Below are positions 46,901 to 61,900 of a stretch of 64,000 nt of DNA, piece after piece. The stretch lies in NCBI RefSeq assembly GCF_021462225.1, contig NC_061802.1:10876859-10940858 (forward strand). Reading direction: 5' to 3'. Positions within the stretch are counted from its first letter, which is position 1. Each line of letters starts with the position of its first letter. Below the pieces are notes generated by a model. The model made no database searches, was not told the DNA's origin, and saw nothing but the letters and a program-made list of their open reading frames with translations. The DNA is from Girardinichthys multiradiatus. Taxonomy: Eukaryota > Chordata > Actinopteri > Cyprinodontiformes > Goodeidae. A program made the translations under genes and the position numbers.

Positions 46901-49900
46901 TGGCAAAAACTTTAGCTACAGTGCAACCCTCATGGTTCACCCAGCCTTAAGACTGGTTGTAATGTTTTTACCCGCAGCAGTAAACATAGTGAACTACTAT
47001 CCATTATTAGATTATGTCACAGACAAATTATAGTCCGTAGCCTGAACGCATAATGCACCCAGCATTCACACTGGTGTGTTTTTACGAGTAGAGAGGATAC
47101 TTGAGCTGTTTTGAAAGAATTGGTGTTTCAGTACATCTGCCGTATTAACGCGCACACAGTTTTAGGCAAAACAAGTATTATTTTCATTTCATTTGGAGTA
47201 TAAGGAGACTCTACAATAAAAAACCGGACAGGCTGGCTACACCAAAGACAAACTAGACCATTCTGAAGTTTGCGTAAATCCTGGTAAAACTGACCTTACT
47301 TGACCTTACTGGCTTTTGCACTTATAAAGATAAACAGCTACATTTAACACTTGGTGCTTCATGGTGGTGAAAAAAATTGTCAACAGATTAATCGATGAGC
47401 AAAACAATCGTTAGTTTCAGCCATAGCCTAGTGCTGTCCTTTTTATAGTAGCCATTAAAATTGGTAAACTATGTGTCCCTAAAGTGGAATTTTAATTTAT
47501 AATTTGCTTTATAGATGTGTTGTTGTTTTTTATATTACGGTAATGATCTGTTAGTCACTGAGCTTGGCAGTGACGTTCAAACCATCCATTAAAATTAGAG
47601 GGTTTGCAGCAACTGCAAAACTTCTGAATGTACTATCGGTTTTCAGTACTGTACAATCTGAAGCTCAAGATAATCACATTTGGGTTTGTTAGGCAGCTAA
47701 TGGCTCCATCTCAGTATGTTAAATCTGAGCTGAAACTGGAGATGTGCTGCAGACCAGCTAGCTGTTGCTCTCTGATACCACTTTATCATTTATACCACAG
47801 ACACCTCTGATCATACAGACGGCATCAATAAGGAACCCTCACGCCTTTCCATTTTCAATAGTCTGAGTCTTGTTGTGATCAAACTAAATGTGTTGAAATA
47901 AGAGCCAACTAGCTCAAGAATACATTAATCGCATCACACATTTCAAAATAGTTTTCTGTGAACAAGCAAAGGTCAGCAGCTATTCTGGGCTATATGCATA
48001 ATGCTGGGTCTGTTCTTCTGGACGTGATATACATATACACACCCTGTCACAAGTCACACCAGGTTCATAGATGATAAACAACACAGATGTTTATTTATAT
48101 GTTGCATTATATCATCCCAGCTGACCATATTGCTCATAGTGTCAAATGACAGTCAGTGTTTTTCTTCATCTTGTACTCATCCTAAGAGTTTTCATTTAAA
48201 CACATTGAATCACAAATTTTAAATCATTGATATATCAATTCATAAGATAAAACTGATGCAAAAGCTTTTTATGAATATTTAATGTATATTTTGTACCAGA
48301 AAAGCTTGTAAATTCCTTTAGCTTGGTTGTCCATTTTTATGATCATATTTTTTATCTTTTTTTTGCTAGTATAGTAAAAACAGCTGCAACAATCAATCAG
48401 CCAGTAGCTGGAAGCAGCCAGTTTTTCTTCTGTTTTGCACCGATGAGCGATCATTGGGTGAAATGTTGAAAAATGCAAATAAAATTTTTTTTTTTTCCTT
48501 TTTACTGAGTGCATCTAAGCTTATAAATCCCACCATTTATCTGCGAAGCACACCAACCAACATATAAAGGTCAGGGACATATTCTTTAATTCAGGAATGG
48601 GAATAATTGTGTAATTTCTTTGTTTTCTGTTGAATTTGAAACTACCAAATATTAAAGAATCTACGGCACTTTTTTGTCATAGTCCTAAGGAAATCCCTGG
48701 AACAGCACTGTGAATGTGCTGATGGTGTGCTCCATCAACAGGTCTTCACAGGCAACTTCACGTTAAAATACGGAAATGGGCACATAGTCTTTCATGAAGA
48801 CAGACCTTTATAAGCTTCAGAGTGAGTCTAGAAACAGCACATAACATCTTATTTCATTTCATTTTATTTCCCAGGCTGCTACTGTAACAGGATTTCATTG
48901 TGTTTATATTTTCTGCTCATGACACTGTCCTCAAATCTCAAGCCCATAGTAGCATTGAGAAACTGTATTTCATTCACAACTAAAAAGTACAACCCCCACC
49001 CCCAGTATTAAGTGAGCATGGGAATCCTGGCAAATATTGATTCTGACACTATCTTTAAATAACCTTAACCTTGGAGGCATTGTTCTTATCTTCATTCAAG
49101 ACTGTTAAGGTATGCATAAAGGAAGAATGAGCACTGAATGATATGTACAGGAGGCGCAGAAAACTCTTAGTAATGAAAAAGATGCTTCATCAGGCACTTG
49201 CAGCTTGGTCCTGGTCATTTACACAGCTACAGCTTAGCCCATCTGCTGGGAATAAAAATGACTCCTAAGTACATGGAGCTGCCATAAGCCAGTGTTTCCC
49301 ATTGTAAGCTGTTTTATAGGGTCCTGCAGCTTGGCGCCATCTGTTTTTTCCCCCTCATTATTTATATATTTTGTATTTTCTGTTCCTCTGCTCTCTGCTG
49401 TAGCCTGACTTGTGTGAGACACACTTGTCTGTTTTCATGTGGGAGCTGGATGACGATGCAGCAGTTCCCCACTCCTCCTCCCAAACCAGTCACGTGTCTC
49501 ACTCCCACAGGCTTCCACTCCTCTCTATCACCTCTTGTCTTCCACTCAGCTTCTTCTTTGTTGCTTGCATTGTTGAATTTCTGCTTGCCGTGAAGTCTTC
49601 TATGTTGACTAAATGACCAGATTGGAGAACAATGCTCAAAAGTTTTTTGGGTTTTTTGCATTTCTTTGTCACATAGATACAAAAATGGGTTGTGATACTA
49701 AGAAAAATACTCACTACTCTATACCGTTTTCAATACCGCGGCAACATTTCCTGAGAATTTTTTGTTCTCTTTCCAGTTAAGAGAACAAAAAATTCCAATA
49801 TAACAATATTTTAACTTCATTTATTAGTGTAAAACCAATGCGTATGGAACAATATAGCCCTCATTTAGAAAAATATATAAGACAAGACAGTATAAGGGTT

Positions 49901-52900
49901 AATATCCTTTATGGAAGTGTGTACCTATGATTCAGTCGTGTAATTATTTTTATTTTATTATAATTGCTTATCTTTAGTGCACATGCTTTTAATTGCCTTT
50001 CAAAGGGCACAAATAAAGGATCAGTCTCATTATTTTTGTATATAAAGCATTCTAATTTTTCTGTAATGGACAACAAGAATAAAAAAGGCCTTGTAAACTT
50101 GTCTTCTTTTAGCACAGCTAGCATGTGGCATGGTTCAGCATTGTCCCACTTCATCTGCCTCAGTAAAAGTACCTTAACGCTTTTGTGTTTGCCTTGTCAG
50201 ATAAAGAGGTTAGCATATATTTTTTTCCTGGATGTACTTGCCATGTTAGCAGGGTTTAAAACGTCTAGCAGCAGCTCATTGTTTTGGTCAGGTGAGGCTG
50301 CAGGGAGAGGAGGGGCAGAGTGTCTCTGTTATTGCATTGCTGCTGCCGCTTCATATTAATTTGACACAAATAAGTGTCTTTCAATGATTCATTTTTCCCC
50401 ATCAATTATATTGATATTTTGATTATTCTGAGAACCCTAAAAGACACATAAAAGTACAAAAGATGAGCTGCAGATTCTTTGATGAAGGTAATAATTTTGA
50501 GTCTAGCGGAAATGAATGAATTACAATGTTATTCATATTTATGCATAAAAGCATTTTTAATTCAAGTGAATTAACAGTACATGCTGTTAGTTAACGCATA
50601 AATAAACCAAATATTTTTTTCATTTCCAGTATTTTGCTTACCAAGAGAATATTGGCTAATTTAAATCTCTAGCTAACTGATTATAATAGTTTTGTCTTCC
50701 AGAATATTTAAGAAATATACATATTTTTCCTAAACAATAATAACCAACAAACCCACTGAAGCAGTCCTGTTGTTGGCAGAGCAAATGCTTCAAATTTAAA
50801 TTATTCATCTCCTTACCCCTCTCATTGGAAATGATTTCTAAGTCTTGTTTATGCTTTTAAATCCTGCTGCTGGCTGGTTGCACGAACTATATGTCGTCAC
50901 TACATCACTCATCAACCCATGGGGCCAGCTTGCCCATATACAAGACAACTGATGCGGGGCTGTGACTATCCCACTTGGCGAGTCAGGCACATAACAGAGT
51001 GGGGCGGATTTCTACCCCCCTCTCCGCATCGTTCCTTTCACAAACACATGGAGACGACAAAAAGGCAGCCTAATCAACACACTCCTGCTTACAAACTCAG
51101 AGTGGCATTCTTAAAAAGATTGAAAGCCCCTCACTGTGTCTTAAGATGCGTCTTGTTCATGATCTGGGTTTGGTAAAGGCCTAATAGTGTGTGGCAGGAG
51201 TAGGCTGGAATTGAACCCACAACTTTCAGATTGGAAGATGACTACTACTCCACCCATTCAGTCAGTTGCCTCGATAAATAGAGGTTTAATCATCAGTTCC
51301 CCTCGGCTTATATGAAATGGTTTGACGAACCTAAGAAAAAATGGAACAGTATAACTGTATTTGCACAAAAATGTAGAATCTGATTTAACTCTTTATTTGA
51401 AATAATTATTCCTACTGCTAATATTCCATTAAAATATATGTATGGTTTAATACATAGATGTAAGCACTTATTGCGTTTAGTAGTAGTTTTTAAGTATTTG
51501 TTGCAAAGAATGTTATCCCCTTTTTCACTTCTGCTTTTGTAGAATAACACAAGTATTAACAGGCTGATATTAGCAGGGGATGAAGTCAGGTTATATGTTT
51601 GGGTAGAAGAACCTGTAATTGGCTGCTTGTACTTTCCTAGCTGTAGGAAAGCTCAAACTCTAGTTTCTACACCATGATTATCCGTTTTTCACCACCAGAG
51701 GTATTTTAAAGCAGCTACATTTGTGTCTCTTAGAATCAAAGGAAAAGTTTAAAAGCATTCTTTCAGACAGTCGACTGGCAGTGCGCAACAAAAACTGGTA
51801 AAACTAGGTGTTTTAAATAAAAGTTAAACCTTCTTTTCCCAACTTGAACAACAAATCATGTTTTTAAGAGTTGAGTCAAACATTATGCTGCATGTTGACA
51901 TAAGCGGTTTAATGTTTGTTTAATGAATTCAGCATCACTGTATGCGAACCCAGGTACTGTTCAGACTGACCCACCGGGTGTGCAGAACTGGCGTTTGCCT
52001 GTTGAATCAATCAAGTTGAATATTAAAGATTAAGGCAGATTAAGGGCAAGGAATTAAGTTGATTGTGTTAGTTCTAACCTCCCCAGGTTTGTCTGAAATG
52101 CCCTTGTCATCACCAAAGTGGGGTTAATCAGATTACATTTTAGGTTGTGAGGCTTGAGCTGGCAATATAATGAACAGTACGACCTGGTCGGCGGAATATC
52201 AGCCATGTCATCACAAAAGATTGCTGTGTAGCAGCTTAATATACTTTTTATCCCACCGCATCTCACGCAGTCTGGCCCAGAACTTAAGTACAACAATGTA
52301 TTGACCTTTAGGACACTAAGGTGTGTAATGGCTATATGTTGCATCATCTCTTTACAAGTGAGACTATAGATCCAGCTAATAAATATATAATGAAAGGCAT
52401 AAAATTAAATTAAAGTTTTTAAGTTGACCAGCTGCATATATTTTAATTAAATGCAGCATATTTCTCATTTCTTTGTCTTTTTGTCTTTCAGGAACCCATA
52501 AAGTCCAGGGCGCCACAGCTCCATTTGGAGTACAGATTTTACAAACAGTTGGGAAATTCAGGTAAGAGAAATTTCACCTCAAAGTAACATCAGAGCGCTG
52601 TCAAAAACCTACACTACTAATTCTGTGTGGACTACAGAGTAGAGAAAACACACATAACTGCAATTATCTGAGGCAGCAACTGCAACGTTTCCAACACTAA
52701 TTATAATATATTAATTATAATATTGAACACAGACGATCTTTAAAGAAAATGTACTGAAAAATAACTGTTTCATTAGTAACACGGTGTACATTTGTGCTAA
52801 CATCAGTGAATAATTAAATGGCATATCTTATTTTTAAGATCAATTCTCCAGTGTCCAGTTTGCTCAGTTTTCCTTTATAAACAGTTTCTCTCATGTCATA

Positions 52901-55900
52901 TATTCATACCTTTGAGCTTTTATCTGTGATTCCAAATCATGTCTCAATAAATGGACTTGCAGATACTAAAATTATATCAAGCAGTTGTTTTAGAATAGGC
53001 TTATCTGATCTGTATTATGTCTTTGTATCAAAGTTTGTTTTTTGATTATAATTATATTGGGCTTTAGCTTAAATACAATGACTTAAATGTATTAATTAAA
53101 GCTGTTTGGGTTCTAATAAAGAGCATGGTTTTGTTAGTGTGCATGAATTTGTCTTCCAAGTGATTCTCCATCATTACCACATCAAGTGTGTGTCCTCCGG
53201 TCAAATTTAGTGACACTCGCCAGCTTCTTGGCTCCTTGTTACCACCACAGAAGGCCTCCAGTGTTGATAAGGAGTTGGGGCATTAGGGTAGTCCTTGACT
53301 ATTTATAGCTGGGCCTCTACAAGCATTCAAGCCATTATGGTGTCTACTTGGATAGCTTCGCTCGTCTCAGTATCCTCTGCCTCAATGATTAACTGTGTCC
53401 TGCTTACAGTGTGGAGAAGAAAGTCAAGCACTCATTGGTGTCAAGCTGCATACGGTTCTTTTTTATGGCACGTCTTGTTAGAATCTGTCAAACTGACATG
53501 TCAGCTAATCTTAATCAGTGTTTACCAACCCATACACTAACCCAGCAGTTACTGTACTTGTCACGTTCTGTGTTGTTACCATGGTTATGCGTTTCTGTTC
53601 TCTGGTGGGCTAATCACAAACCTATCACTCTCTTAAACTGCTTAGGCCAGTTTTCCTACTCACCTTAACTACCAAAAAAACCCCATATTTATGCAGATTT
53701 GTGGATGTATTTCATCCAAACGACCCCCTGAATCTTTAATACAGCATTGGGCCTAATTAGAAAGATTATTTTAGCTGCGGCTCATTTCATTTCCCTGTAA
53801 GGCACAAGGTTAGTAGTTGTGTCAATTAGGCTGCTCCTCTCTGGCTGTCCTCACCTGTATGTTCGAGTTACTATGATAGGCAGCTTAAACCAGGAATGGC
53901 CCTTTAACTGAAATTATCCAAATTCTCAGGATTTTTACAAATTTGTAGAAGCTGGGAGAACCATAAAGAGTGTTAGGAGGCAGTGTGTGGCACTAGCTGG
54001 TTGAAGCAGACGTGGATCTGAGTTTGGAAAAAAAAAAAAAAACCTGAATTAAGCTGGCAATAAAACAGACGAAGGAAGAAATTTATATTCAAATATATTC
54101 ACAGCATTTGAAGTTTTAACATTTTGTTGCTTTACAACCACAAACGTCAACCTGTTTGTTTGGGATTTGCATGCAGAGCAACACAAAGTAATGTAGCATT
54201 AAACTGGAAAGCAAATGATTCATGATTTACAAATACGTTTTCCAAACAAAACCCTGCTGTGTGTGTTATAATTTACTCTTTTTACTCATACCCCAAAAAA
54301 GAATCAACTGCAAATAATTGCTGATAAGAGTGCCGTCCATACTTTAAGGCATGCGTCAAATCCACAAGTTGAAAGAACTCATGGGCCAAAGGCATTAAAA
54401 ACACCAACATATTTTTAGTTTACTTTTGAAAACTCAGCAAGTAATTTAAACAAGCGATGTTTTAATAAAACTATATATTTTTTTTAAATACAAAATTGTC
54501 TTCATATTTTAGATCCAAAACAGAAAAAAGGGTCTCACATGTTTGCCTTATTAAAAAATACAAATTTCCCTAAAATGTTGTGTCAACTGTGCGTATTTTT
54601 TAGTGTTCAGAAGAAATTGGCTCCTTCTTTGTTCAACCAAGTTTAATGAATGGGTATTCCCAAGTCTGCCTTTGAGGAAAAGTCTAAGCTCGTTTTCGCT
54701 CATATTTAATGTGAAATTGAAGTGAAAAGACCAAATACTTTTTGTATTTCGTAACATTTTCCATTTTTAATTTTTGTCAGTGAACCCAAACATTTTTAAA
54801 AAGTGTCTGTTTGGCTGGCTGAATTTGTACAATTGTTAAATTGGTGTTGGGGGCCACATAGGACTACAAGCCTAAAATGGCTGGCCATTTAGGGGTTATG
54901 TGGCACATGATAGTTCTGGAGGAGCTGTAGAGATCCAGCTCAGGTGGGAGAATCTGTCAATACTAAACTTATTAGCTGTGAACTTCAGAAATCTGGCCTT
55001 TATTGAGGAGTGGCCAGAAGACTGTGATCATTACAAAGAAAGCCATAAAATGTTCTGTTTGCCACCAGGGGACACAGTAAACATGAGGAAATGTATGTAT
55101 TCTGGTCAGATGAGACTAAAATGTATCTTTTTTCGCTTTGTATGGAAATAAACTAACACTGCACATCACCCTGAACACAACATCCTCACAGTACTATATG
55201 GCAGTGGCAGCATCATACTGTTGGGATGCTTTTCTTCAGCAGGGACAGGAAAGCAACAGACATGTCCTGGTGCAAGCCACAATCAGATCCCCAGCCTTCC
55301 AACTAAAAGACCACTGCTGTTTATCCTGAACCACATTAGTCCTTCATTAAGGAAACTGCATCTGATTGTCTGTACTTTAGTTTTTTCCTCTGCCTAAACG
55401 ACACTCTAGGGCCACTGCATTACAAAGCAATTTAGCAACAGTGAAACTCTCATCTACCGACTATGCACTTACACAGTGAGTTAGGAGGAAGGCTAACTTG
55501 ACTATGTAGCATGGGACGAATCAAGACTGTAAATCTCCTTATGTTGTCAACTTGGCTAAATAGGGACATGTGACCCTGTTGGTCCTGCCCAGCCCAAGAG
55601 CCTCAAATATGTCATAGTGTGAACTACTCAGCACTTAATGCCTGCAGGAGCTTATCTGCACACTCTTAATTCTGTCTTGTTCTAAACACATCCCAGCTGT
55701 TGTAAATTGGATGTGGTAACCTCTTGTATGGACTCTTCACCCTCAGTTAATTTATGTACAAACCTATGCAGGCCAGTCAAGCTTCTCAACACCAATGAAG
55801 GAATTTAAGTGTTGTCTTGTAAAACAATAAGTGAAATTACATGTACAGACAAAATGGCAAAGTGTGAAACAAAGCTGTAAGTAAATAGGTTTAAATAAAT

Positions 55901-58900
55901 TTACTTGTTTCTCTTTCAGTCAAATCACAGCTGTGGTTCTGTGGTTTAGATTGATGTGAATGTGTTGATAAAAGAATGAGATTGAATTATTTAAAACGGT
56001 GGCTTCTTTCACTAGTCTTCAGCCTCAGCATTGTTTTTATGATGGGGTTTTGAATTGTGTAGCGCTTCCTGCTCCAGGTTCAGTATGTGCAAGCTCAACC
56101 TTCCTTCAGAGCATTAAACCTAATGGAAGTCCCTCTTCCTCTTTAGCCTTCATTTTGTTCCCTCCATAGTTTAATTTTCTGTACGCAGTCACCCCCTCTT
56201 CCATTCTGCTGCCCATGTCTCATTTTTTTCCTCCTCTTTCCTCGTTGGTTCACGTCGCTGACATTTCATTGCAGGGCAACATTGTCTTCTGCCACCGTAA
56301 TGCAGTCTTCCCTCTGACTGTGTCGCCTGAGAAGGCCTGCCCGCAGAAACAATAGGGTGGATTGTCTCAAATTGTCAAGGCAGCAGGGGTCAGAGTACCA
56401 CTGGTGTTGAGAACATTTCCCACAATGCGTAACACATATAGATACGTGATAGTCTAGAACTAAATTATAGAGATTTATACAAACGCAGATCCATGTAATT
56501 TCACTGTCAATGGTATTTTTGTTTTATATGCATTTAGTAGCTTGTTTAGGATAGCCGTTTTTGACAAAATAAAGATCTTAACATAAAACTTGTGCCACAC
56601 AGCTTTTGGCACCAGTAAATTCCAGACTGTGAGCACCAACGTTTGCTCAGTACGTCAGAAGAAGATTATAGTGCACGCCATGCTCTACTCCGGTGATGAC
56701 TGTGTTTTGAATGCCCTCTAGATTTGGGCCAGGCTTTGATGAGTCAGCCTCCCTGTGAACTCTTGTCACAGTCTCATCTGTTGTGGACATCATAATCAGG
56801 AAAATCCGAGAGGCTACAGTGCAGACAGGTGTGGGTGCGTGCGGTGTTAGGATGGATGAGGGTATGTTTGTGTCATTTTTCATCCATGGAGATCCATGGA
56901 GTTGTTAGTGAGGAATTCAGAAGCCAAACTGATGCCAAAAGCTGGAGACACACACAGCTCAAACCTCATATGCCTGTCAATGTTCTTTTATAGTTCTCTT
57001 AAAAATTGTTTGTCTTGACGTTTCTATTTTTTTCTTCTTGTGTTGTAGCAGTGCTGACTAGAGATGCACCAGTTGGGCTTTTCCTGTCTGATACAGATGT
57101 CTTTATTTCTTATTTTCTTTAGGTCAGATCTGCTGATTCTGATTTGGACAAAATCATCTGTACTATAATGCATAAGAGTAAAAATAAGTCATGATTAATG
57201 CAGGTAGTTGTTGAAACCAACAGAAATGGAAGGATTCAGAAGATTATCAATATTGATACATCAAAGAATATGTCTAACTTTTGCTGTTTGTTGATGCGTT
57301 TATAGACTGAATATAGTGGGAATTCTTAGTTTTGATGCATTTAATGAATAGAAAAAATAAAGCATCTGATTTTTCAGTACTTGGTGATTGAAGGAAAGTT
57401 GTCCGATTCAAATCTTTGACTGATCAATTGGTTCAGCTCTAGCATTGGTTCGTTGAGCCCCTGCAAATGTTGCTCTTTATGTTAATGAGCTTTCTGAGTG
57501 ATCATTTCGACATGCATACTATGAAGCTCAAAATTATTCATACCCCTGACAGATTAAGATTTAAAATTATGTTCCTTCAACCAATAATTTTGATTCTGAT
57601 GGAAATGAGACAGCCAGATCTCAATAGACAATAAAATGATGTTAAAGAGGCCTATTTTTGTTTTAAATGGCATGTCAAATTATACTTACCCTTCTTGATG
57701 ATCAGTGGAAAAACACCGTAGGTACCAAATCTTGGACTGCACAGAAATGTTTATCGGTGTTAAAATCTCTGGCCTAGCAGCACCAACTAGCAAGTGGGAT
57801 CTGACAGTTTGAGGTTTGAAAAAGCTTGTCCATTTTCTGACACTGGAGATGAAAAACATTTCTATATGCGCATCTGTGATTATGTAAAAAGTCTGTATTT
57901 CTTGTTTTCCCTGCCCACTGTGTTTTTCTTGAGTGCATGTGAAGTAACTGTTGATTTTCACAGCTCTCCGCTCGTTTTGTTGTTGAAACCAGTAGACGGT
58001 GGGAAGTAGTTGTAAATCATGTATCATAGCGATATAGTTTTTTTAGCACCACATATGTTTTCATATATTATATATATTACATTCTGTTTCCGTTTGTTCT
58101 ATCATCAGAACATAGTGTTTTGTCACACCTAAGTTTTCAGTGTATGTTTGCCTCACTGCCGGTTGATCCTTCCACATTCCTCAGAAGTTTTGTACACAAT
58201 TTCTGAGGCAGGTGTGGTCTCTGGTGCAGTTGACATTGTGCTGTTGCTTTTTGTAGTCACACTTTCCTTTATCCTGCTTCTTTGGAAAAGCTACGTCTGT
58301 TTTGGACAAACCAGTTAAGGGATAAGCCCTCATATGCAGATTGTTCATGCTTCTGTAGCTTCAGCAAGTCTTGCTTTAGCCTTTCTCATCAACACACCGG
58401 AACGATAAAATCAGCTCATGTGGCTCCTTCCTCATACTTGGCAGTGTGTTTGCATTGTTGTGTACGACATGGCAATGTTTTGAGAATGGGAAGTTTTTGA
58501 TCTAAATGGAAGTGGCAGTGAGCTGACATTTGCTGCAGTTTCGGTTTGTTTGGTTAAGCATAGATACAGGAGTTGGACAATGAAACTGAAACACCTGTCA
58601 TTTTAATGTGGGAGGTTTCATGGCTAAATTGGACCAGCCTTGTAACCAGTCTTCATTGATTGCACATTGCACCAGTAAGAGCAGAGTGTGAAGGTTCAAT
58701 TAGCAGGGTAAGAGCCCAGTTTTGCTCAAAATATTGAAATGCACACAACATTATGGGTGACATACCAGAGTTCAAAAGAGGACAAATTGTTGGTGCACGT
58801 CTTGCTGGCGCATCTGTGACCAAGACAGCAAGTCTTTGTGATGTATCAAGAGCCACGGTATCCAGGGTAATGTCAGCATACCACCAAGAAGGATGAACCA

Positions 58901-61900
58901 CATCCAACAGGATTAACTGTGGACGCAAGAGGAAGCTGTCTGAAAGGGATGTTTGGGTGCTAACCCAGATTGTATCCAAAAAACATAAAACCACGGCTGC
59001 CCAAATCACGGCAGAATTAAATGTGCACCTCAACTCTCCTGTTTCCACCATAACTGTCCCTCGGGAGCTCCACAATGTCAATATATATGGCCGGGCTGCC
59101 ATAGCCAAACCTTTGGTCACTCATGCCAATGCCAAACGTCAGTTTCAATGGTGCAAGGAGCGCAAATCTTGGGCTGTGGACAATGTGAAACATGTATTGT
59201 TCTCTGATGAGTCCACCTTTACTGTTTTCCCCACATCCGGGAGAGTTACGGTGTGGAGAAGCCCCAAAGAAGCGTACCACCCAGACTGTTGCATGCCCAG
59301 AGTGAAGATCAGTGATGGTTTGGGCTGCCATATCATGGCATTCCCTTGGCCCAATACATGTGCTAGACGGGCGCATCACTGCCAAGGACTACCGAACCAT
59401 TCTTGAGGACCATGTACATCCAATGGTTCAAACATTGTATCCTGAAGGCGGTGCCGTGTATCAGGATGACAATGCACCAATACACACAGCAAGACTGGTG
59501 AAAGATTGGTTTGATGAACATGAAAGTGAAGTTGAACATCTCCCATGGCCTGCACAGTCACCAGATCTAAATATTATTGAGCCACTTTGGGGTGTTTTGG
59601 AGGAGCGAGTCAGGAAACGTTTTCCTCCACCAGTATCACGTAGTGACCTGGCCACTATCCTGCAAGAAGAATGGCTTAAAATCCCCCTGACCACTGTGCA
59701 GGACTTGTATATATCATTCCCAAGATGAATTGACGCTGTATTGGCTGCAAAAGGAGGCCCTACACCATACTAATAAATTATTGTGGTCTAAAACCAGGTG
59801 TTTCAGTTTCATTGTCCAACCCCTGTATGTGTGCTGTTCATTTATTATAGAATGTCTGCTTAATATCTGGAAATTGATCTGACAAAGACCTATTTCATTT
59901 GTTTGTGTATGCCTCTACAGAGGGAATTCCTCAGGTGTACTACTTTGGTCCATGTGGGAAATACAACGCCATGGTGCTGGAGCTCCTTGGGCCTAGCTTA
60001 GAGGACCTCTTCGACTTGTGCGACCGCACCTTCTCCCTCAAGACCGTCCTCATGATAGCCATACAGCTGGTAAGGCCTGATTAAGAACAGCAAATAAACT
60101 TGGTCCTTGTTGTGATTTTAGGTTATTCAACTTTAAACACAGTTTGCACATGCCTGAATACAGGTGCATCACATGTGATTTGAACATAATATAATTAAAA
60201 GCTTGAGTGATTATAGCTGTTCAAAAAGTGAAACCCATAAATGCATTTAACATAGTGATATATGTCAAGTGTTTATTTTTTATGAATATGGCATGAAGTC
60301 TAATTTCAAATTAAACCCCAAATTCAGTGTCTCAGAGCATCCGGATTGCACAAGATCGATTAAACATGTTTTTAATACAGAAATGTTATGCTCTACATCC
60401 GTTGGAAAGATTGCTGACTTGACAGTTATCCAGCAGCCACTGGGAACTTCCATAAGGGGGGTAAAGCCAAAAAAGGTTATTGCCAAAGAAGCTGGGAGTT
60501 CAGAGTGCTGCATCCCTGCAGATTAATGGAAAGTTCAGTGGAAGGAAAAGGTGTTGTACAAAAAGGTTGCATGTAGCAGAGATTATGGAACCAAAGGAGT
60601 GTAGTTTAAAACTCCATATTCTCCTGTGCAAAATGCATAAGACATGTATGGGGGATTTCCTGAGGACGAACCTCCCTAAAGCGGAGGTGCGTTGTGTCCT
60701 AACGCAGACCGTTCAAGTAAATCCAGTTCTTTAAGCAAAGTTCATGGATCCACCCTCAAAATTGTATCTGCATCCAATTCTGCTAATCGGTGTATTTCTC
60801 AGATCGAATGGACACCTGAAGATCATGGGGTGGTTCTGCTCTGTGAGCGCCTGCAGACTCCTGCTGCTGCAGCTGTCTTTGTATCATATCACTGTCATAT
60901 GCTTTACCTCAGTCCTCATTACCTTATTTTATTACCCCTTCATTTACATAATGGATACAGGTTTGTGGCTGCTTCCTGAGGTGGATCAGTGGCAGGGCTG
61001 CACAATATGTTGCAAATTTATCATTATTACAATATCACTGTAAGCAATATATGTATTGTGAAGAACTGCAAGTCATATCGCTGCATTCACTAATATTATT
61101 GTGTGTCGCATGTTTTGCTAATATCGATCAGCCTTGATGAGGGGCACTATATTGGTCAAAATTATGTGTCGGTCTCAGCTGAAAGGAGCTAGTAGTTTTA
61201 GAGCCGCAACACCGTTAAAGACACCAGACCCAGTAATGTAGATGAGCTGAAGCAACCTGGTTTTACGTGACCCCTTTAGCAAAGCCACAGGCTGATCGCC
61301 TTCATGCCACATTGTATTAATGCAGTATTTCATGCAAAAAGAGCCATGACCATGTATGGAGTGCATATACTCCACATAGACATACATACAGCATAGACAT
61401 ACTTTTCAGTATTTGGAATATTTGTGTATTGAAAAGCCTCATTTTATTGGTTTTATGCAACATGTGAGAAGTGAATTTTGGGTTTTCATTTGCTGCAATC
61501 CATATTTAACAAAATTAACAGGAAAAGAACCTTGATTTTATCTGAAAAACAAATGGATCTGAATTTGACTTTTTAAATTGAATTTCTGTGAGGACTTACA
61601 TTTTCAGTTATGTTCTTATTTGTTTCGAGAAGCACCTGTAAAAAGTTTAGCAATGCCTGTAACTAAAAAGGAACTTAACACATTCCAAAGAATATAAAAC
61701 AGAGTTCTTATGAGGGTAGTTCTAAAGGTCACCTGGTTGATGGTTAAATAATAAACGTCTTGTTCAGGAAATCCTGAAATATTCACGTGCAACAGCACAC
61801 ATTTATCTTTCTGAATATACATTAATAGCAATTGAGCTGAATCGGTTGTTCCAATGCATACACACCACTCATTCATCATTTACCAGACGTGAGTTACCTT

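Larger units (their letters stand above)
43569..52491 (+). other. csnk1g2 intron, distal part
   Basis: About 8.9 kb with no exon found. Notes: a decayed hAT right end at 47380-47432, T-runs near 46447-46460 and 48487-48497, and a SINE near 51190-51270. About 46080-46290 and 52050-52350 are complex and could be conserved, but this cannot be judged here. Confidence 0.4.

Noticed and set aside
51190..51272. Possible tRNA gene on the minus strand
   Set aside because: The A and B boxes fit a tRNA-derived SINE and the acceptor stem does not pair.
60269..60526. An 85-codon open frame near csnk1g2 exon 3
   Set aside because: Its recognisable part ([18 protein letters not shown]) is a Tc1 transposase DNA-binding domain, so it is transposon debris.
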